From Stenotrophomonas maltophilia (GTDB taxonomy: Bacteria > Pseudomonadota > Gammaproteobacteria > Xanthomonadales > Xanthomonadaceae), in assembly GCF_025642255.1 (NCBI RefSeq), contig NZ_CP106759.1, positions 1,887,501 to 1,951,500 of the forward strand: a stretch of DNA of 64,000 nt. Direction: 5' to 3'. Positions 55,863-64,000 of this stretch are shown piece by piece. How positions within the stretch are numbered: position 1 is the first letter of the stretch; each line of letters starts with the position of its first letter. Position numbers and translations under genes: made by a program. A model generated the notes under the pieces. The model worked only from the letters and a program-made list of their open reading frames with translations, searched no databases and had not been told where the DNA came from.

Positions 55863-57739
55863 CGGCGGACGGCTCCCAGGATGGTCTGGAACATGTTGTC
55901 GGCAGTGGAAATCAACTGCGAGGCGGCCTGGTAGGCCTGCTGCAGGCGGAGCATGTTCGCCGCCTCCTCATCCAGGTTGACGCCGGAGATTTCGTCGCGC
56001 GCGTCCTGGGCCTTCTCGTTGATCACCAACTGCGCTTCAAGCGAGTACTCGGCCGAGCGCGCTGCCGCGCCGACCTGGGTGGTCAGCCCGCCCAGTGCGC
56101 CGTTCAGGGTGACGGTGCCGCTGCTGAACGCCTTGGCGCTCTCCACCTTGGCCAGCCTTGCCGCGTTGCTGTTGTCCGAAGAGCCGGCCGGGGTCGGGGT
56201 GATGTTGAAGGTGTCGCCGGTACGCGGTGCACCGTCGAGAACGAAACTCCAACCGTTGGCGCTGATGGTCTGGCCGGGGGTGTAGGTCTGCGGAGGGCCA
56301 CCATCGATGGTGTAGGTGGTGGCGGAGGTGAAGACGATCGCCGCAGGATTGCGCAGGTCCGCATGGCCGGCATCGGTCACGGAGACGCCGCTGAGCTTGC
56401 CCGTACCGGTATTGGCGGTGGCGGCGGCGCCCTTCACGGCAGCCGCGGCTGCGATGCGCGAGGGATCGGTGATGGCGATCTCCAGGCTGCCGGCCACGCC
56501 GGCAGTGGGCTGCAGCAGGAAGCGGTCGTTGATTGCCGGCGTGCCGCCGACCACCAGCTCGACGCCGTTGATCACCAGCGGATCGGCCGCAGTGCCGGTG
56601 CCGGTCAACGGAATGCTGGCGCCGGTGTCGGCGCGGCTCGCCTTCCACTGCGTGCCATCGAACTGCAGGACGACGTTCTGCGCGTCCAGCTTGCCGAGAT
56701 CGCCGAAGCTGGCACTGATGCTGGCCGTCCCGCTGTTGCCACTGTTGGCCGTCACCCGCGGCGTGCCGATGTTGAAGAAGTCACCGCCGAGCTGGCCGTA
56801 GAGATCCACGCCCTGGTGGTGGACCTGGTTGAAGCTGTCGGCCAGGCCGATCGCCAGCTTGCCCAGTTCCGCCTGCGCCGGGGTCAGCACGGTGTCGCGG
56901 AACTCCATCAGCCCACCGATCTGGCCGCCGACGGCCTTGGGATCCAGGGTGATGGTGTTGCCCTGCGTTTCCAGTGCCAGCTGCAGGCGCTCGGGCTGGT
57001 ACGGATCGGCCACGGTGGTGACCCGGGTGGCGGTGGTGCCGACCACCAGTGCGTTGCCGCCGGCGGTGTAGACGTTCATCACGCCGCCGTCCTGGATCAC
57101 CGCGGTGCCACCGGTATAGCCGATCAGCTGCGAGATCAGCTGGTCGCGGCGATCGAGCAGGTCCGGGGCCGCGCTGGCGATGTTGGTGCCGATGGCGCCG
57201 TTGATCTGGGCGATCTCCTGCGCCAGCCGGTTGACCTCGGTCGCTCCGGCGAGCAGGCCGTTGTTGACCTCGCTGTTGAGGTTGTTCAGATGGGTATTGA
57301 GCTGCACGAAACGGTTGGCCAGGGCCTTGCCGCCGTCCAGCATGCTCTGCCGGTCGGCCGTGCCGGAGGCATTGGAAGACAGGCCGCTGACCGAATCGAA
57401 GAAGCTGGACCAGACGCCTGCGACGTTGGTGGCGGCGTCGGAGAACAGCGCGTTGACTCGGTCGGCCATGCCGGACAACTGCTTCAGGCGTGCCAGCTCA
57501 CCGCTGCTGTCGAGCAGGCGCGAGATCGCCAGCTGGTCGGCAGTGCGCCGGATGTCGGTGATGCGCGTGCCGTTGCCCACCGTGCCGTAGCCGAAGTTCT
57601 GCGGATCGGCCGTGGCGAAATTGACCTTCTGCCGGCTGTAACCCGGCGTGTTGAGGTTGGCCACGTTGTGGCTGGTGGTTGCCAGGGCGCGCTGGAAGGC
57701 GAGCAGGGCACCGGTACCGGTGGAAAGTACGCTGGACAT
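55859..57739 (-). CDS. flgK: hook-filament junction protein FlgK (HAP1)
   Basis: 626 aa. N-terminal SVLSTGTGALLAFQRALATT and SHNVANLNTPGYSRQ; C-terminal SGVNLDEEAANMLRLQQAYQ. The ATG at 57739 with AGGAA upstream is chosen over one four codons earlier. It lies 8 bases downstream of flgJ. Confidence 0.96.
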   Translation of the reverse strand: MSSVLSTGTGALLAFQRALATTSHNVANLNTPGYSRQKVNFATADPQNFGYGTVGNGTRITDIRRTADQLAISRLLDSSGELARLKQLSGMADRVNALFSDAATNVAGVWSSFFDSVSGLSSNASGTADRQSMLDGGKALANRFVQLNTHLNNLNSEVNNGLLAGATEVNRLAQEIAQINGAIGTNIASAAPDLLDRRDQLISQLIGYTGGTAVIQDGGVMNVYTAGGNALVVGTTATRVTTVADPYQPERLQLALETQGNTITLDPKAVGGQIGGLMEFRDTVLTPAQAELGKLAIGLADSFNQVHHQGVDLYGQLGGDFFNIGTPRVTANSGNSGTASISASFGDLGKLDAQNVVLQFDGTQWKASRADTGASIPLTGTGTAADPLVINGVELVVGGTPAINDRFLLQPTAGVAGSLEIAITDPSRIAAAAAVKGAAATANTGTGKLSGVSVTDAGHADLRNPAAIVFTSATTYTIDGGPPQTYTPGQTISANGWSFVLDGAPRTGDTFNITPTPAGSSDNSNAARLAKVESAKAFSSGTVTLNGALGGLTTQVGAAARSAEYSLEAQLVINEKAQDARDEISGVNLDEEAANMLRLQQAYQAASQLISTADNMFQTILGAVRR

Positions 57740-57747
57740 GGGGTTCC

Positions 57748-58944
57748 TCAACGACGGGTGATACCCAGCGCCGCTGTCGCGGTGCTGGCGAAGGTCTGGC
57801 CAAGGCGACTGCCGACATCGGTCACGGCGGCGACGGCACGCTCGATGGTCGGGCCGCCGGCGATCGCGGCGATCTTGGCCGCGTAGCGCGGATCGGTGGC
57901 ATAGCCGGCCCGCTGCAGGCCCCGGGCGAAGCCCTGCACATCGGTGCCGGCCTGCAGGGCCTGCTGGTAGCGCGGGCTGGTCTTCAGCAGGCGCACGTAG
58001 TCGGCGAAGCTCTCGGCCGGCGAGGAGTAGGCGCGGAAGCTTGCGGTTTCATTGCGGCGCACGCCATCGACGTACTCATGGGTGCCGGCCACCGCACGCT
58101 GCCCGTTCCAGCCATTGGCCTTGATGCCGAACAGGTTGTGCGAGGTGCTGCCATCGGCGTGCTTGATCTGGCGCTTGCCCCAGCCGGTTTCCAGTGCGGC
58201 CTGCGCAACCAGCGCGCGGGCGTCCACGCCCAGCTCCCTGGCTGCGCTCTGCGCGTGCTGCCAGATGCTGGCGACGAAGCCTTCCGGGGTATGCGCGCCC
58301 AGCTGGGCAACCGCGGTGCGGGTCGCCAGCGCATCGGTCGTAGTGCCGCTGCCACGGTTGCTGGCGGTGGCGGCCCACTGGTCGTTGCGGGCTGCCCAGT
58401 CGGGGCCCTCGAGCCCGGCGATGTACGGATCATCGGTGCCCAGCGACCGGTGGACGCTGCTGCTTTCGCGGCCGGCGATCAGGTCCAGGGCCTGTTCCAT
58501 CGGCGCGATGGCGGCCGATGCATCCTGCTGTGCACCTGCGGCCATCTGCTGCAGCATGCGTACGGCCTGGCCGGCGTCCTCCAGCGGCAGCGACGGCGCC
58601 GCCTTCGCGGGCGCGTTGAGCTGATAGGCCCGGCTGGCCTTCGCAGCGCCGATGCCGGTATCCAGCGCCGGTCCTTCGGCGGTCGCTCCGGACAGCTGGC
58701 GGGTGATCATGGCCGACAGCCCGAGTCCCTTGCCACGGGTCATCGCCTCGGCGATCTTCTGGTCGTACATCTCCCGGAACATCTTGTTCTCACCGGGAAA
58801 GAGCGAGTCGCCGAAACTGGCATCGCGCATGCTCTTGACCAGCATCTGCGCGAACTGGCCTTCCAGCTGCCGCGCGACCTTGTCGATCCTGGCCGGGTCG
58901 TTCTGCTGCGCCGGATTCAGCTCGAAGGCGGGGGTGATGCGCAT
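57748..58944 (-). CDS. flgJ: rod cap and peptidoglycan hydrolase FlgJ
   Basis: 398 aa. N-terminal rod-cap domain (ARQLEGQFAQMLVKSMRDAS). The C-terminal glucosaminidase-type muramidase domain at about 225-370 has the catalytic Glu in ALETGWGKRQ. FlgJ caps the growing rod and opens the cell wall. The linker between the domains (about 85-220) is long. It follows flgI by one base. Confidence 0.95.
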   Translation of the reverse strand: MRITPAFELNPAQQNDPARIDKVARQLEGQFAQMLVKSMRDASFGDSLFPGENKMFREMYDQKIAEAMTRGKGLGLSAMITRQLSGATAEGPALDTGIGAAKASRAYQLNAPAKAAPSLPLEDAGQAVRMLQQMAAGAQQDASAAIAPMEQALDLIAGRESSSVHRSLGTDDPYIAGLEGPDWAARNDQWAATASNRGSGTTTDALATRTAVAQLGAHTPEGFVASIWQHAQSAARELGVDARALVAQAALETGWGKRQIKHADGSTSHNLFGIKANGWNGQRAVAGTHEYVDGVRRNETASFRAYSSPAESFADYVRLLKTSPRYQQALQAGTDVQGFARGLQRAGYATDPRYAAKIAAIAGGPTIERAVAAVTDVGSRLGQTFASTATAALGITRR

Positions 58945-58945
58945 G

Positions 58946-60079
58946 TCAGATCACCTCGAGTTCGGCGCTCAGCGCGCCGGCCTGCTTCAGTGCTTCCAGG
59001 ATCGCGATGAGGTCGCCCGGCGCGGCGCCGACGGCGTTCACCGCGTGCACGATCTCATCCAGTGTGGTGCCGCCATTGAACTTGAACATGCGGCTGCCAT
59101 CGTTGGTGGCGGTGATGGTCGACTGCGGGCTGACCACCGTGCTGCCGCCGGCCAGTGCGTTGGGCTGGCTGACGTTGGTGTTCTCCTGGATGGTCACCGT
59201 CAGCGAACCGTGCGAGATCGCCGCAGGGCCGACGCGGACCTGCTGGCCGATGACCACCGTGCCCGTACGCGAGTTGACCACGACCTTGGCCGGGGCGCTG
59301 CCCGGGGTCAGCTCCAGGTTCTCGATGCGGGCAAGCAGGCCGATGCGTGCACCCGGGTCGGTCGGCGCGGCCACCGCCACAGTCACGCCGTCGACGGCGC
59401 GTGCCGCGCCTTCGCCGAAGGCGTTGTTGAGCGCGGCGACCATCCGCGAGACGGTGGTGAAGTCGTTGTTGTGCAGGTTCAGGGTGATTTCGCCGTTGGC
59501 ACCGAACACATCCGGCAACGCGCGTTCGACCGTGGCACCGTTGGGAATGCGGCCGACGCTGGGCACGTTCACCGACACCCGCGAGCCATCCTTGCCCTGG
59601 GCACCGAAGCCGCCCACGATCAGGTTGCCCTGTGCGATGGCGTAGACCTGGCCATCAGCACCGCGCAGCGGCGCCATCAGCAGCGAGCCGCCACGCAGCG
59701 ACACCGCGTTGCCGATCGAGGACACGGTGACATCGATGGGCTGCCCCGGCTTGGCGAACGGTGGCAGTTCGGCGTGGATCGCCACGGCGGCGACGTTCTT
59801 CAGCTGCGGATTGACGTTGGCCGGCACATTCACGCCCAGCTCCCCCAGCAGGTTCTTCAGGCTCTGCACGGTGAAGGGGGCCTGGCTGGTGCGGTCGCCA
59901 CTGCCATCCAGGCCGACCACCAGGCCGTAGCCGACCAGCGCGTTGCCGCGCACGCCGCCGACCTGGGCCAGATCCTTGATGCGCTCGGCATTGGCGGGCG
60001 CAGCCACTGCCAGCAGCACCAGGCAGCACAGCGATGACAGGCGGTGCCAGGAAGAGAAGAAGGTAAGCGTCATGGCCAT
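58946..60079 (-). CDS. flgI: flagellar P-ring protein FlgI
   Basis: 377 aa with a signal peptide ending APANA before [20 protein letters not shown]. That sequence plus [13 protein letters not shown] is the family signature. It forms the periplasmic bushing around the rod. A second Met at residue 3 is an alternative start. Confidence 0.97.
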   Translation of the reverse strand: MAMTLTFFSSWHRLSSLCCLVLLAVAAPANAERIKDLAQVGGVRGNALVGYGLVVGLDGSGDRTSQAPFTVQSLKNLLGELGVNVPANVNPQLKNVAAVAIHAELPPFAKPGQPIDVTVSSIGNAVSLRGGSLLMAPLRGADGQVYAIAQGNLIVGGFGAQGKDGSRVSVNVPSVGRIPNGATVERALPDVFGANGEITLNLHNNDFTTVSRMVAALNNAFGEGAARAVDGVTVAVAAPTDPGARIGLLARIENLELTPGSAPAKVVVNSRTGTVVIGQQVRVGPAAISHGSLTVTIQENTNVSQPNALAGGSTVVSPQSTITATNDGSRMFKFNGGTTLDEIVHAVNAVGAAPGDLIAILEALKQAGALSAELEVI

Positions 60080-60081
60080 GC

Positions 60082-60774
60082 TCAGAACGGCGTCAGGCCG
60101 GAGTTGAAGAAGCGGCTCAGCCAGCCCATCGCGTTGGATTGCGCGACCGGACCGCGGCCGCCGTAGACGATGCGGGCCTCGGCCACACGGCTGGAGGGAA
60201 GGGTGTTGTCCGGGCTGATGTCACCCGGGCGCACGATGCCCTGCACCTGCACCAGCTCGTCGCCCTGGTTCAGGCGCAGATTCTTCTGTCCCTGCACGAC
60301 CAGGTTGCCATTGGGCAGGCGCTGGATCACGGTGACCGTGACGCTGCCCTGCAGGCGGTTGCTCTGTGCGCTGTTGCCCTTGCCGGTGAAGTCGCGCGCG
60401 CCCTTGGCGCTGGCGCTGAGGATGTCCTTGCCGCCCAGGGTGACCGGCGCACCGAAGATCGAGGGCGTCCCCAGGCTCAGATTCGATTCCTTGTTGGTGG
60501 CGGTGTTGGCGCTGGTCTGCGCGGTGGTGTTTTCCAGCAGCGTGATGGTCAGCAGGTCGCCGACATCACGCGCGCGGCGGTCCGAGTACAGCTGCAGGGT
60601 TGGCCCTGCCGCATAGATCGCACCGGCCGTCGGCTCGGCCTGGGGCGGCATGATCGGCTGCAGCGGCGCCATCGCGGGGTAGGGGCGCACGTCGCCGGCA
60701 ATCACGCAGCCGCCGAGCAGGGCGGCCACCGTGCTGGCGAGGACAGTGCGGGCGAGGGTGGAAATGGGCGACAT
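60082..60774 (-). CDS. flgH: flagellar L-ring lipoprotein FlgH
   Basis: 230 aa with lipobox ALLGGC (Cys23). The family core is [20 protein letters not shown] and [18 protein letters not shown]. It forms the outer-membrane ring. It follows flgG by 22 bases and precedes flgI by 2. Confidence 0.97.
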   Translation of the reverse strand: MSPISTLARTVLASTVAALLGGCVIAGDVRPYPAMAPLQPIMPPQAEPTAGAIYAAGPTLQLYSDRRARDVGDLLTITLLENTTAQTSANTATNKESNLSLGTPSIFGAPVTLGGKDILSASAKGARDFTGKGNSAQSNRLQGSVTVTVIQRLPNGNLVVQGQKNLRLNQGDELVQVQGIVRPGDISPDNTLPSSRVAEARIVYGGRGPVAQSNAMGWLSRFFNSGLTPF

Positions 60775-60796
60775 GGCGTTATCCCGGTTGGGCCGG

Positions 60797-61582
60797 TCAG
60801 ATCTTGTTGTTGAGGTAGGCCAGCATGGAGTCGGTGGTCGAGATCGCCTTGGCGTTCATCTCGTAGGCGCGCTGGGTTTCGATCATCGACACCAGCTCCT
60901 CCACCACGTTCACGTTGCTGCCTTCGAGCGCACCCTGGACCACGTTGCCGAGCCCGTTCAGGCCCGGGTTGCCGTTCTGCGCCGGCCCCGAGGCGGTGGT
61001 TTCCAGGAACAGGTTCTCGCCGCGCGCCTGCAGGCCTGCGGGATTGACGAAGTCGGTCAGGGTCAGCGCACCGATTTCCACCGATGCGGCGTCGTCGGCC
61101 ATCTTCACGCTGATGGTGCCGTCGCTGCCGATGGTTACCGACTGCGCGCCTTCGGGAATCTGGATGCCGGGCTGCACCGGGTAACCGCTGTTGGTGACCA
61201 GTTCGCTGTCCTGGTTGATCTTGAACGAGCCGTCGCGGGTGTAGGCGGAGCTGCCATCGGGCAGCTGCACCTCGAAGAAGCCCCGGCCATTGACCATCAC
61301 GTCCAGCGCGCGGCCGGTTTGCTGCTGGCTGCCCTGCTCGAAGTTCTTGGCGGTGGCCACCACGCGCACGCCCGTGCCCAGCTGCAGGCCGGTCGGCAGC
61401 TGGGTCTGCGCCGACGATGCGCCGCCCGGCTGGCGGACCTGCTGGTACAACAGATCCTCGAAGCTGGCGCGGTCCTGCTTGAAGCCGGTGGTGTTGGTGT
61501 TGGCGAGGTTGTTGGAAACCACCGACATGCGCATCTGCTGCGCATCCAGTCCGGTTTTCGCGATCCACAATGCCTGGTTCAT
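60797..61582 (-). CDS. flgG: flagellar distal rod protein FlgG
   Basis: 261 aa. N-terminal ALWIAKTGLDAQQMRMSVVS and NNLANTNTTGFKQDRASFED; C-terminal NVVEELVSMIETQRAYEMNA. It is the distal rod subunit. The ATG at 61582 is chosen over a longer frame. A sigma-54 site at 61639-61654 precedes it, so flgG-H-I-J-K-L can be transcribed separately from flgF. Confidence 0.97.
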   Translation of the reverse strand: MNQALWIAKTGLDAQQMRMSVVSNNLANTNTTGFKQDRASFEDLLYQQVRQPGGASSAQTQLPTGLQLGTGVRVVATAKNFEQGSQQQTGRALDVMVNGRGFFEVQLPDGSSAYTRDGSFKINQDSELVTNSGYPVQPGIQIPEGAQSVTIGSDGTISVKMADDAASVEIGALTLTDFVNPAGLQARGENLFLETTASGPAQNGNPGLNGLGNVVQGALEGSNVNVVEELVSMIETQRAYEMNAKAISTTDSMLAYLNNKI

Positions 61583-61638
61583 CTTCGGAGTCCTGTCTGC
61601 TGAAACCGGCCGCGTACTGCGGCCCATGGGGTACGGCG

Positions 61639-61654
61639 TGCAAGCGGTGTGCCA
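61639..61654 (-). promoter_or_regulatory. sigma-54 promoter of flgG-L
   Basis: Minus strand TGGCACA-N4-TTGCA, one mismatch from consensus, about 57 bases before the flgG ATG. Confidence 0.8.
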
Positions 61655-61684
61655 GTGCCGTTACGCGGCGCCGGCGGAATTCCG

Positions 61685-62434
61685 TCAGCTGCCCAGTCGC
61701 AGCAGGCTGTTGGCGCTGCGTGCGTTGTCATCACCGTGCTTGATCACCTGCACCTGCATTTCGTACTGGCGTTGCAGCTGGATCATCTGCACCAGTGCAC
61801 CGGCGGCATCGACGTTGCTGCCCTCCAGCTGGCCGCTGTGCACGGTGGGCCCGAGGGCCTGGGCGAACGGCTGCAGCGGATCGGTGTTGCGGAACAGGCC
61901 ATCAAGACCGCGCTCGAGCCGTTCATCCGGTGCCTGCACCACCTTGATCCGGCCGATCATGGCCATGGTCTGCGGGCCTTCACCCTGCGGGATGATCGAG
62001 ATCGTGCCGTCGTTGCCGATCTCCATCGCCTGGTACGGCGGAATGGCGATCGGGTTGTTGTTGTCATCCAGTACCGGGCGCCCACCGGAAGTCACCAGCT
62101 GACCGTTCGGTGTCACCGACAGTGCCGCGCCGCGCGTGTACGCTTCGCTGCCGTCGGTGGACTGCACGGCCAGCCAGGTGCCGGTCTGCAGCGCCAGGTC
62201 CAGCGGCTTGCCGGTGATGTGCTGTGCACCGGGCCGGCGGTTGAAGCCGGCGTCGACGTGCAGCGCATCGACCCGCGAGGCAAAGCCCCGGCCCTGGATC
62301 GGGAAGGCCTCGGTGTTGGCCAGCGCTTCCTTGAAGCCGGGGGTATCGGAGTTGGCGAGGTTGTGGCTGAGCGTTCCCTGCGCCTGCAGGGAGGCGCGGG
62401 CACCGGTCATCGCCACGTAGAGGGCTTTATCCAT
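61685..62434 (-). CDS. flgF: flagellar proximal rod protein FlgF
   Basis: 249 aa. N-terminal MDKALYVAMTGARASLQAQG and SHNLANSDTPGFKEAL; C-terminal ALVQMIQLQRQYEMQVQVIK. It follows flgE by 32 bases. Confidence 0.96.
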   Translation of the reverse strand: MDKALYVAMTGARASLQAQGTLSHNLANSDTPGFKEALANTEAFPIQGRGFASRVDALHVDAGFNRRPGAQHITGKPLDLALQTGTWLAVQSTDGSEAYTRGAALSVTPNGQLVTSGGRPVLDDNNNPIAIPPYQAMEIGNDGTISIIPQGEGPQTMAMIGRIKVVQAPDERLERGLDGLFRNTDPLQPFAQALGPTVHSGQLEGSNVDAAGALVQMIQLQRQYEMQVQVIKHGDDNARSANSLLRLGS

Positions 62435-62466
62435 GCGGGGAGTTCCGTGACAGGGTCAGCGGCTCA

Positions 62467-63690
62467 TCAACGGATGTTGATGACGGTCTGGGTGATCTGG
62501 TCCTGGGTGGTGATCATCTGTGCGTTGGCCTGGAAGTTGCGCTGCGCGGTGATCATGTTGACCAGCTGCTCGGTCAGGTCGACAGTGGACGCCTCCAGCG
62601 AGCCGGCCTGGATCTTGCCGAGGTTGGAGGTATCGGGCATTCCGGTACGGGCCGTACCCGAATCGAACGTCTCCGCCCACACGTTGTTGCCCTTCTGCTC
62701 CAGGCCCTGCGGGTTGTTGAAGGTGGTCAGCGCAACCTGGCCGAGCGGCTTGTCGTCGCCATTGGAGTAGCGTGCGTAGACCACGCCGGTGTCCGACACC
62801 GTGATTTCGTTGAGCTTGCCCGCGGCGTAACCGTCCTGCTGGGTGTTGCGCAGGGCGAACTTCTCGCCGTACTGGGTCGAGCCGCTCACGTCCAGGGTCA
62901 TGTTCAACTCGCCCGCGCCGGTGGTCGGGGTGAACGTGCCGAGGCTGATCCTGCCGTTGGCCGGTGCGGTCAGCTTGCCGCTGTTGTCGAAGGTGACCGG
63001 CGTCGGGGTACCTGCGGGTTCGCCGTCGACGAAGTTGTGCACGGTCCACTGGTTGACGCCGGCTTCCTTGACGAAGTACGACACCTGGATGTGGCTCACG
63101 CCCAGCGAGTCATACACGGTAATGCCGCCGCTGGAGTGGTTGTAGCTGTTGGAATTGGTGGCATCGAACGGCTGCACCGTCGGTTCCTTGGCGTTGGCCG
63201 GCAGGGTGAAACCAACCTTTACATCGCTGGTCTGCCGGGGCGGGCTGTCGGTGGTCAGCAGCTGCAGGTCGATCATGCGACCGGCGTCGAAGTTGGTGCC
63301 GTCGGCGTTGGGCGCGAACACCTGCAGGCGCGCGCCCTGCGGGTTGGTCACGTAGCCTGCGGCATCGGTCTGGAAGTTGCCGGCACGCGAGTACACCCGC
63401 TGGCCGTTCATGTTCATGGTGAAGAAGCCCTCACCGGAAATCGCCATGTCCAGGCTGCGGCCGGTCTGCTCGTTGTTGCCCTGGATGAACTGCTGGGCCA
63501 CGTTGGAGACGCGCACGCCCGAGCCGACCGCGTTCTTCGACAGGCCGTAGCTGGTGGCGGCGAACAGGTCGGCGAACTCGGCGCGCGACTGCTTGAAGCC
63601 GGTGGTGTTGACGTTGGCGACGTTGTTGGCGGTGACGCTCAGGTCGGAGTTGGCGGCATTGATGCCGGACAGCGAGACATTGAAGCCCAT
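62467..63690 (-). CDS. flgE: flagellar hook protein FlgE
   Basis: 407 aa. N-terminal MGFNVSLSGINAANSDLSVT and ANNVANVNTTGFKQSRAEF; C-terminal STVDLTEQLVNMITAQRNFQ. The middle domains are typical hook-surface domains. It follows flgD by 31 bases. Confidence 0.97.
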   Translation of the reverse strand: MGFNVSLSGINAANSDLSVTANNVANVNTTGFKQSRAEFADLFAATSYGLSKNAVGSGVRVSNVAQQFIQGNNEQTGRSLDMAISGEGFFTMNMNGQRVYSRAGNFQTDAAGYVTNPQGARLQVFAPNADGTNFDAGRMIDLQLLTTDSPPRQTSDVKVGFTLPANAKEPTVQPFDATNSNSYNHSSGGITVYDSLGVSHIQVSYFVKEAGVNQWTVHNFVDGEPAGTPTPVTFDNSGKLTAPANGRISLGTFTPTTGAGELNMTLDVSGSTQYGEKFALRNTQQDGYAAGKLNEITVSDTGVVYARYSNGDDKPLGQVALTTFNNPQGLEQKGNNVWAETFDSGTARTGMPDTSNLGKIQAGSLEASTVDLTEQLVNMITAQRNFQANAQMITTQDQITQTVINIR

Positions 63691-63721
63691 GGGATGCTCC
63701 TGGTAGATGCGGGTAGGCGGC

Positions 63722-64000
63722 TCAGCTGACGCGGAGCACGTAGTCGATCGGGGCCGTGCCCAGGCCCTTGAGGTTCAGGTACAGGCCATCGGAACCGACG
63801 GTCACGCTTTCCACCGGTGCCTGCACATAGGTGGACAGCTTGGTGCTCTTGCCAGCGGTATCGACATGGTTGGCGACCACGCTGTACTTGCCCGGCTCCA
63901 TGCGGTTGCCGGCGGCATCCTTGCCATCCCACTGGAATGCGGTTTCGCCCGCGGCCTTGGCCTCGACGCTGATCGAGGTGACCTTGGCGCCGTTGGCATC
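63722..64000 (-). CDS. flgD: hook cap protein FlgD, C-terminal part (cut by window edge)
   Basis: The last 92 residues of FlgD plus stop. FQWDGKDAAGNRMEPGKYSV is the conserved FlgD Ig-like motif, and the protein ends IDYVLRVS. FlgD caps the growing hook and is placed before flgE as usual. Confidence 0.92.
   Translation of the reverse strand, partial: DANGAKVTSISVEAKAAGETAFQWDGKDAAGNRMEPGKYSVVANHVDTAGKSTKLSTYVQAPVESVTVGSDGLYLNLKGLGTAPIDYVLRVS

Overview
The window is about two thirds G+C and looks like Stenotrophomonas, closest in flavour to S. maltophilia. The evidence is the gene content, three tandem flagellins, a second rpoN inside the flagellar locus, and GTAG-headed palindromic (SMAG-type REP) repeats. 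Nearly everything is one flagellar and chemotaxis locus, and all supported genes lie on the minus strand, so transcription runs from high to low coordinates.

Layout in transcription order. 64000-54660: flgD (cut by the window edge), flgE, F, G, H, I, J, K, L, building hook, rod, rings and hook-filament junction. 54290-50503: three flagellin genes. 50066-47242: fliD, then fliS, a FliT-like gene and a PilZ-like gene. 47156-42945: an orphan NarL-type regulator, then rpoN, a lone receiver protein and fleQ. 42686-31756: fliE-F-G-H-I-J-K and fliL-M-N-O-P-Q-R, encoding MS ring, C ring, export ATPase and export gate. 31592-27153: an MHYT-GGDEF-EAL protein and a secreted CocE-type hydrolase. 27068-17537: flhB, flhA, flhF, flhG, fliA, cheY, cheZ, cheA. 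17390-13856: motC, motD, parC, parP. 13737-11013: a STAS protein, a second cheY and a second cheA. 10667-1: four chemoreceptor genes (one cut by the edge) mixed with ycgR, cheW, a 157-aa membrane protein and a secreted OB-fold-like protein.

The sequence shows a two-tier regulatory circuit. FleQ and RpoN are encoded together. Sigma-54 sites (GG-N10-GC type) sit before flhB, fliL, fliE, fliD and flgG. The sigma-28 gene fliA is carried by the flhB operon. Ten sites resembling T(A/C)AAGTCC-N11-GCCGATA(A/T) precede the flagellins, fliS, motC, the STAS-cheY-cheA operon, cheW, ycgR, the OB-fold gene and receptor genes. Hook, basal body and export genes are therefore in the sigma-54 tier, and filament, stator and chemosensory genes in the sigma-28 tier.

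Points of interest: a frameshift separating a receptor from its C-terminal DWQEF CheR tether; a second CheA/CheY/STAS operon; internal duplications in ParP and CheA; a nearly leaderless motC; and unrecognised genes under apparent FliA control. cheB and cheR are not in the window. No tRNA, rRNA, CRISPR, prophage or insertion sequence was seen.
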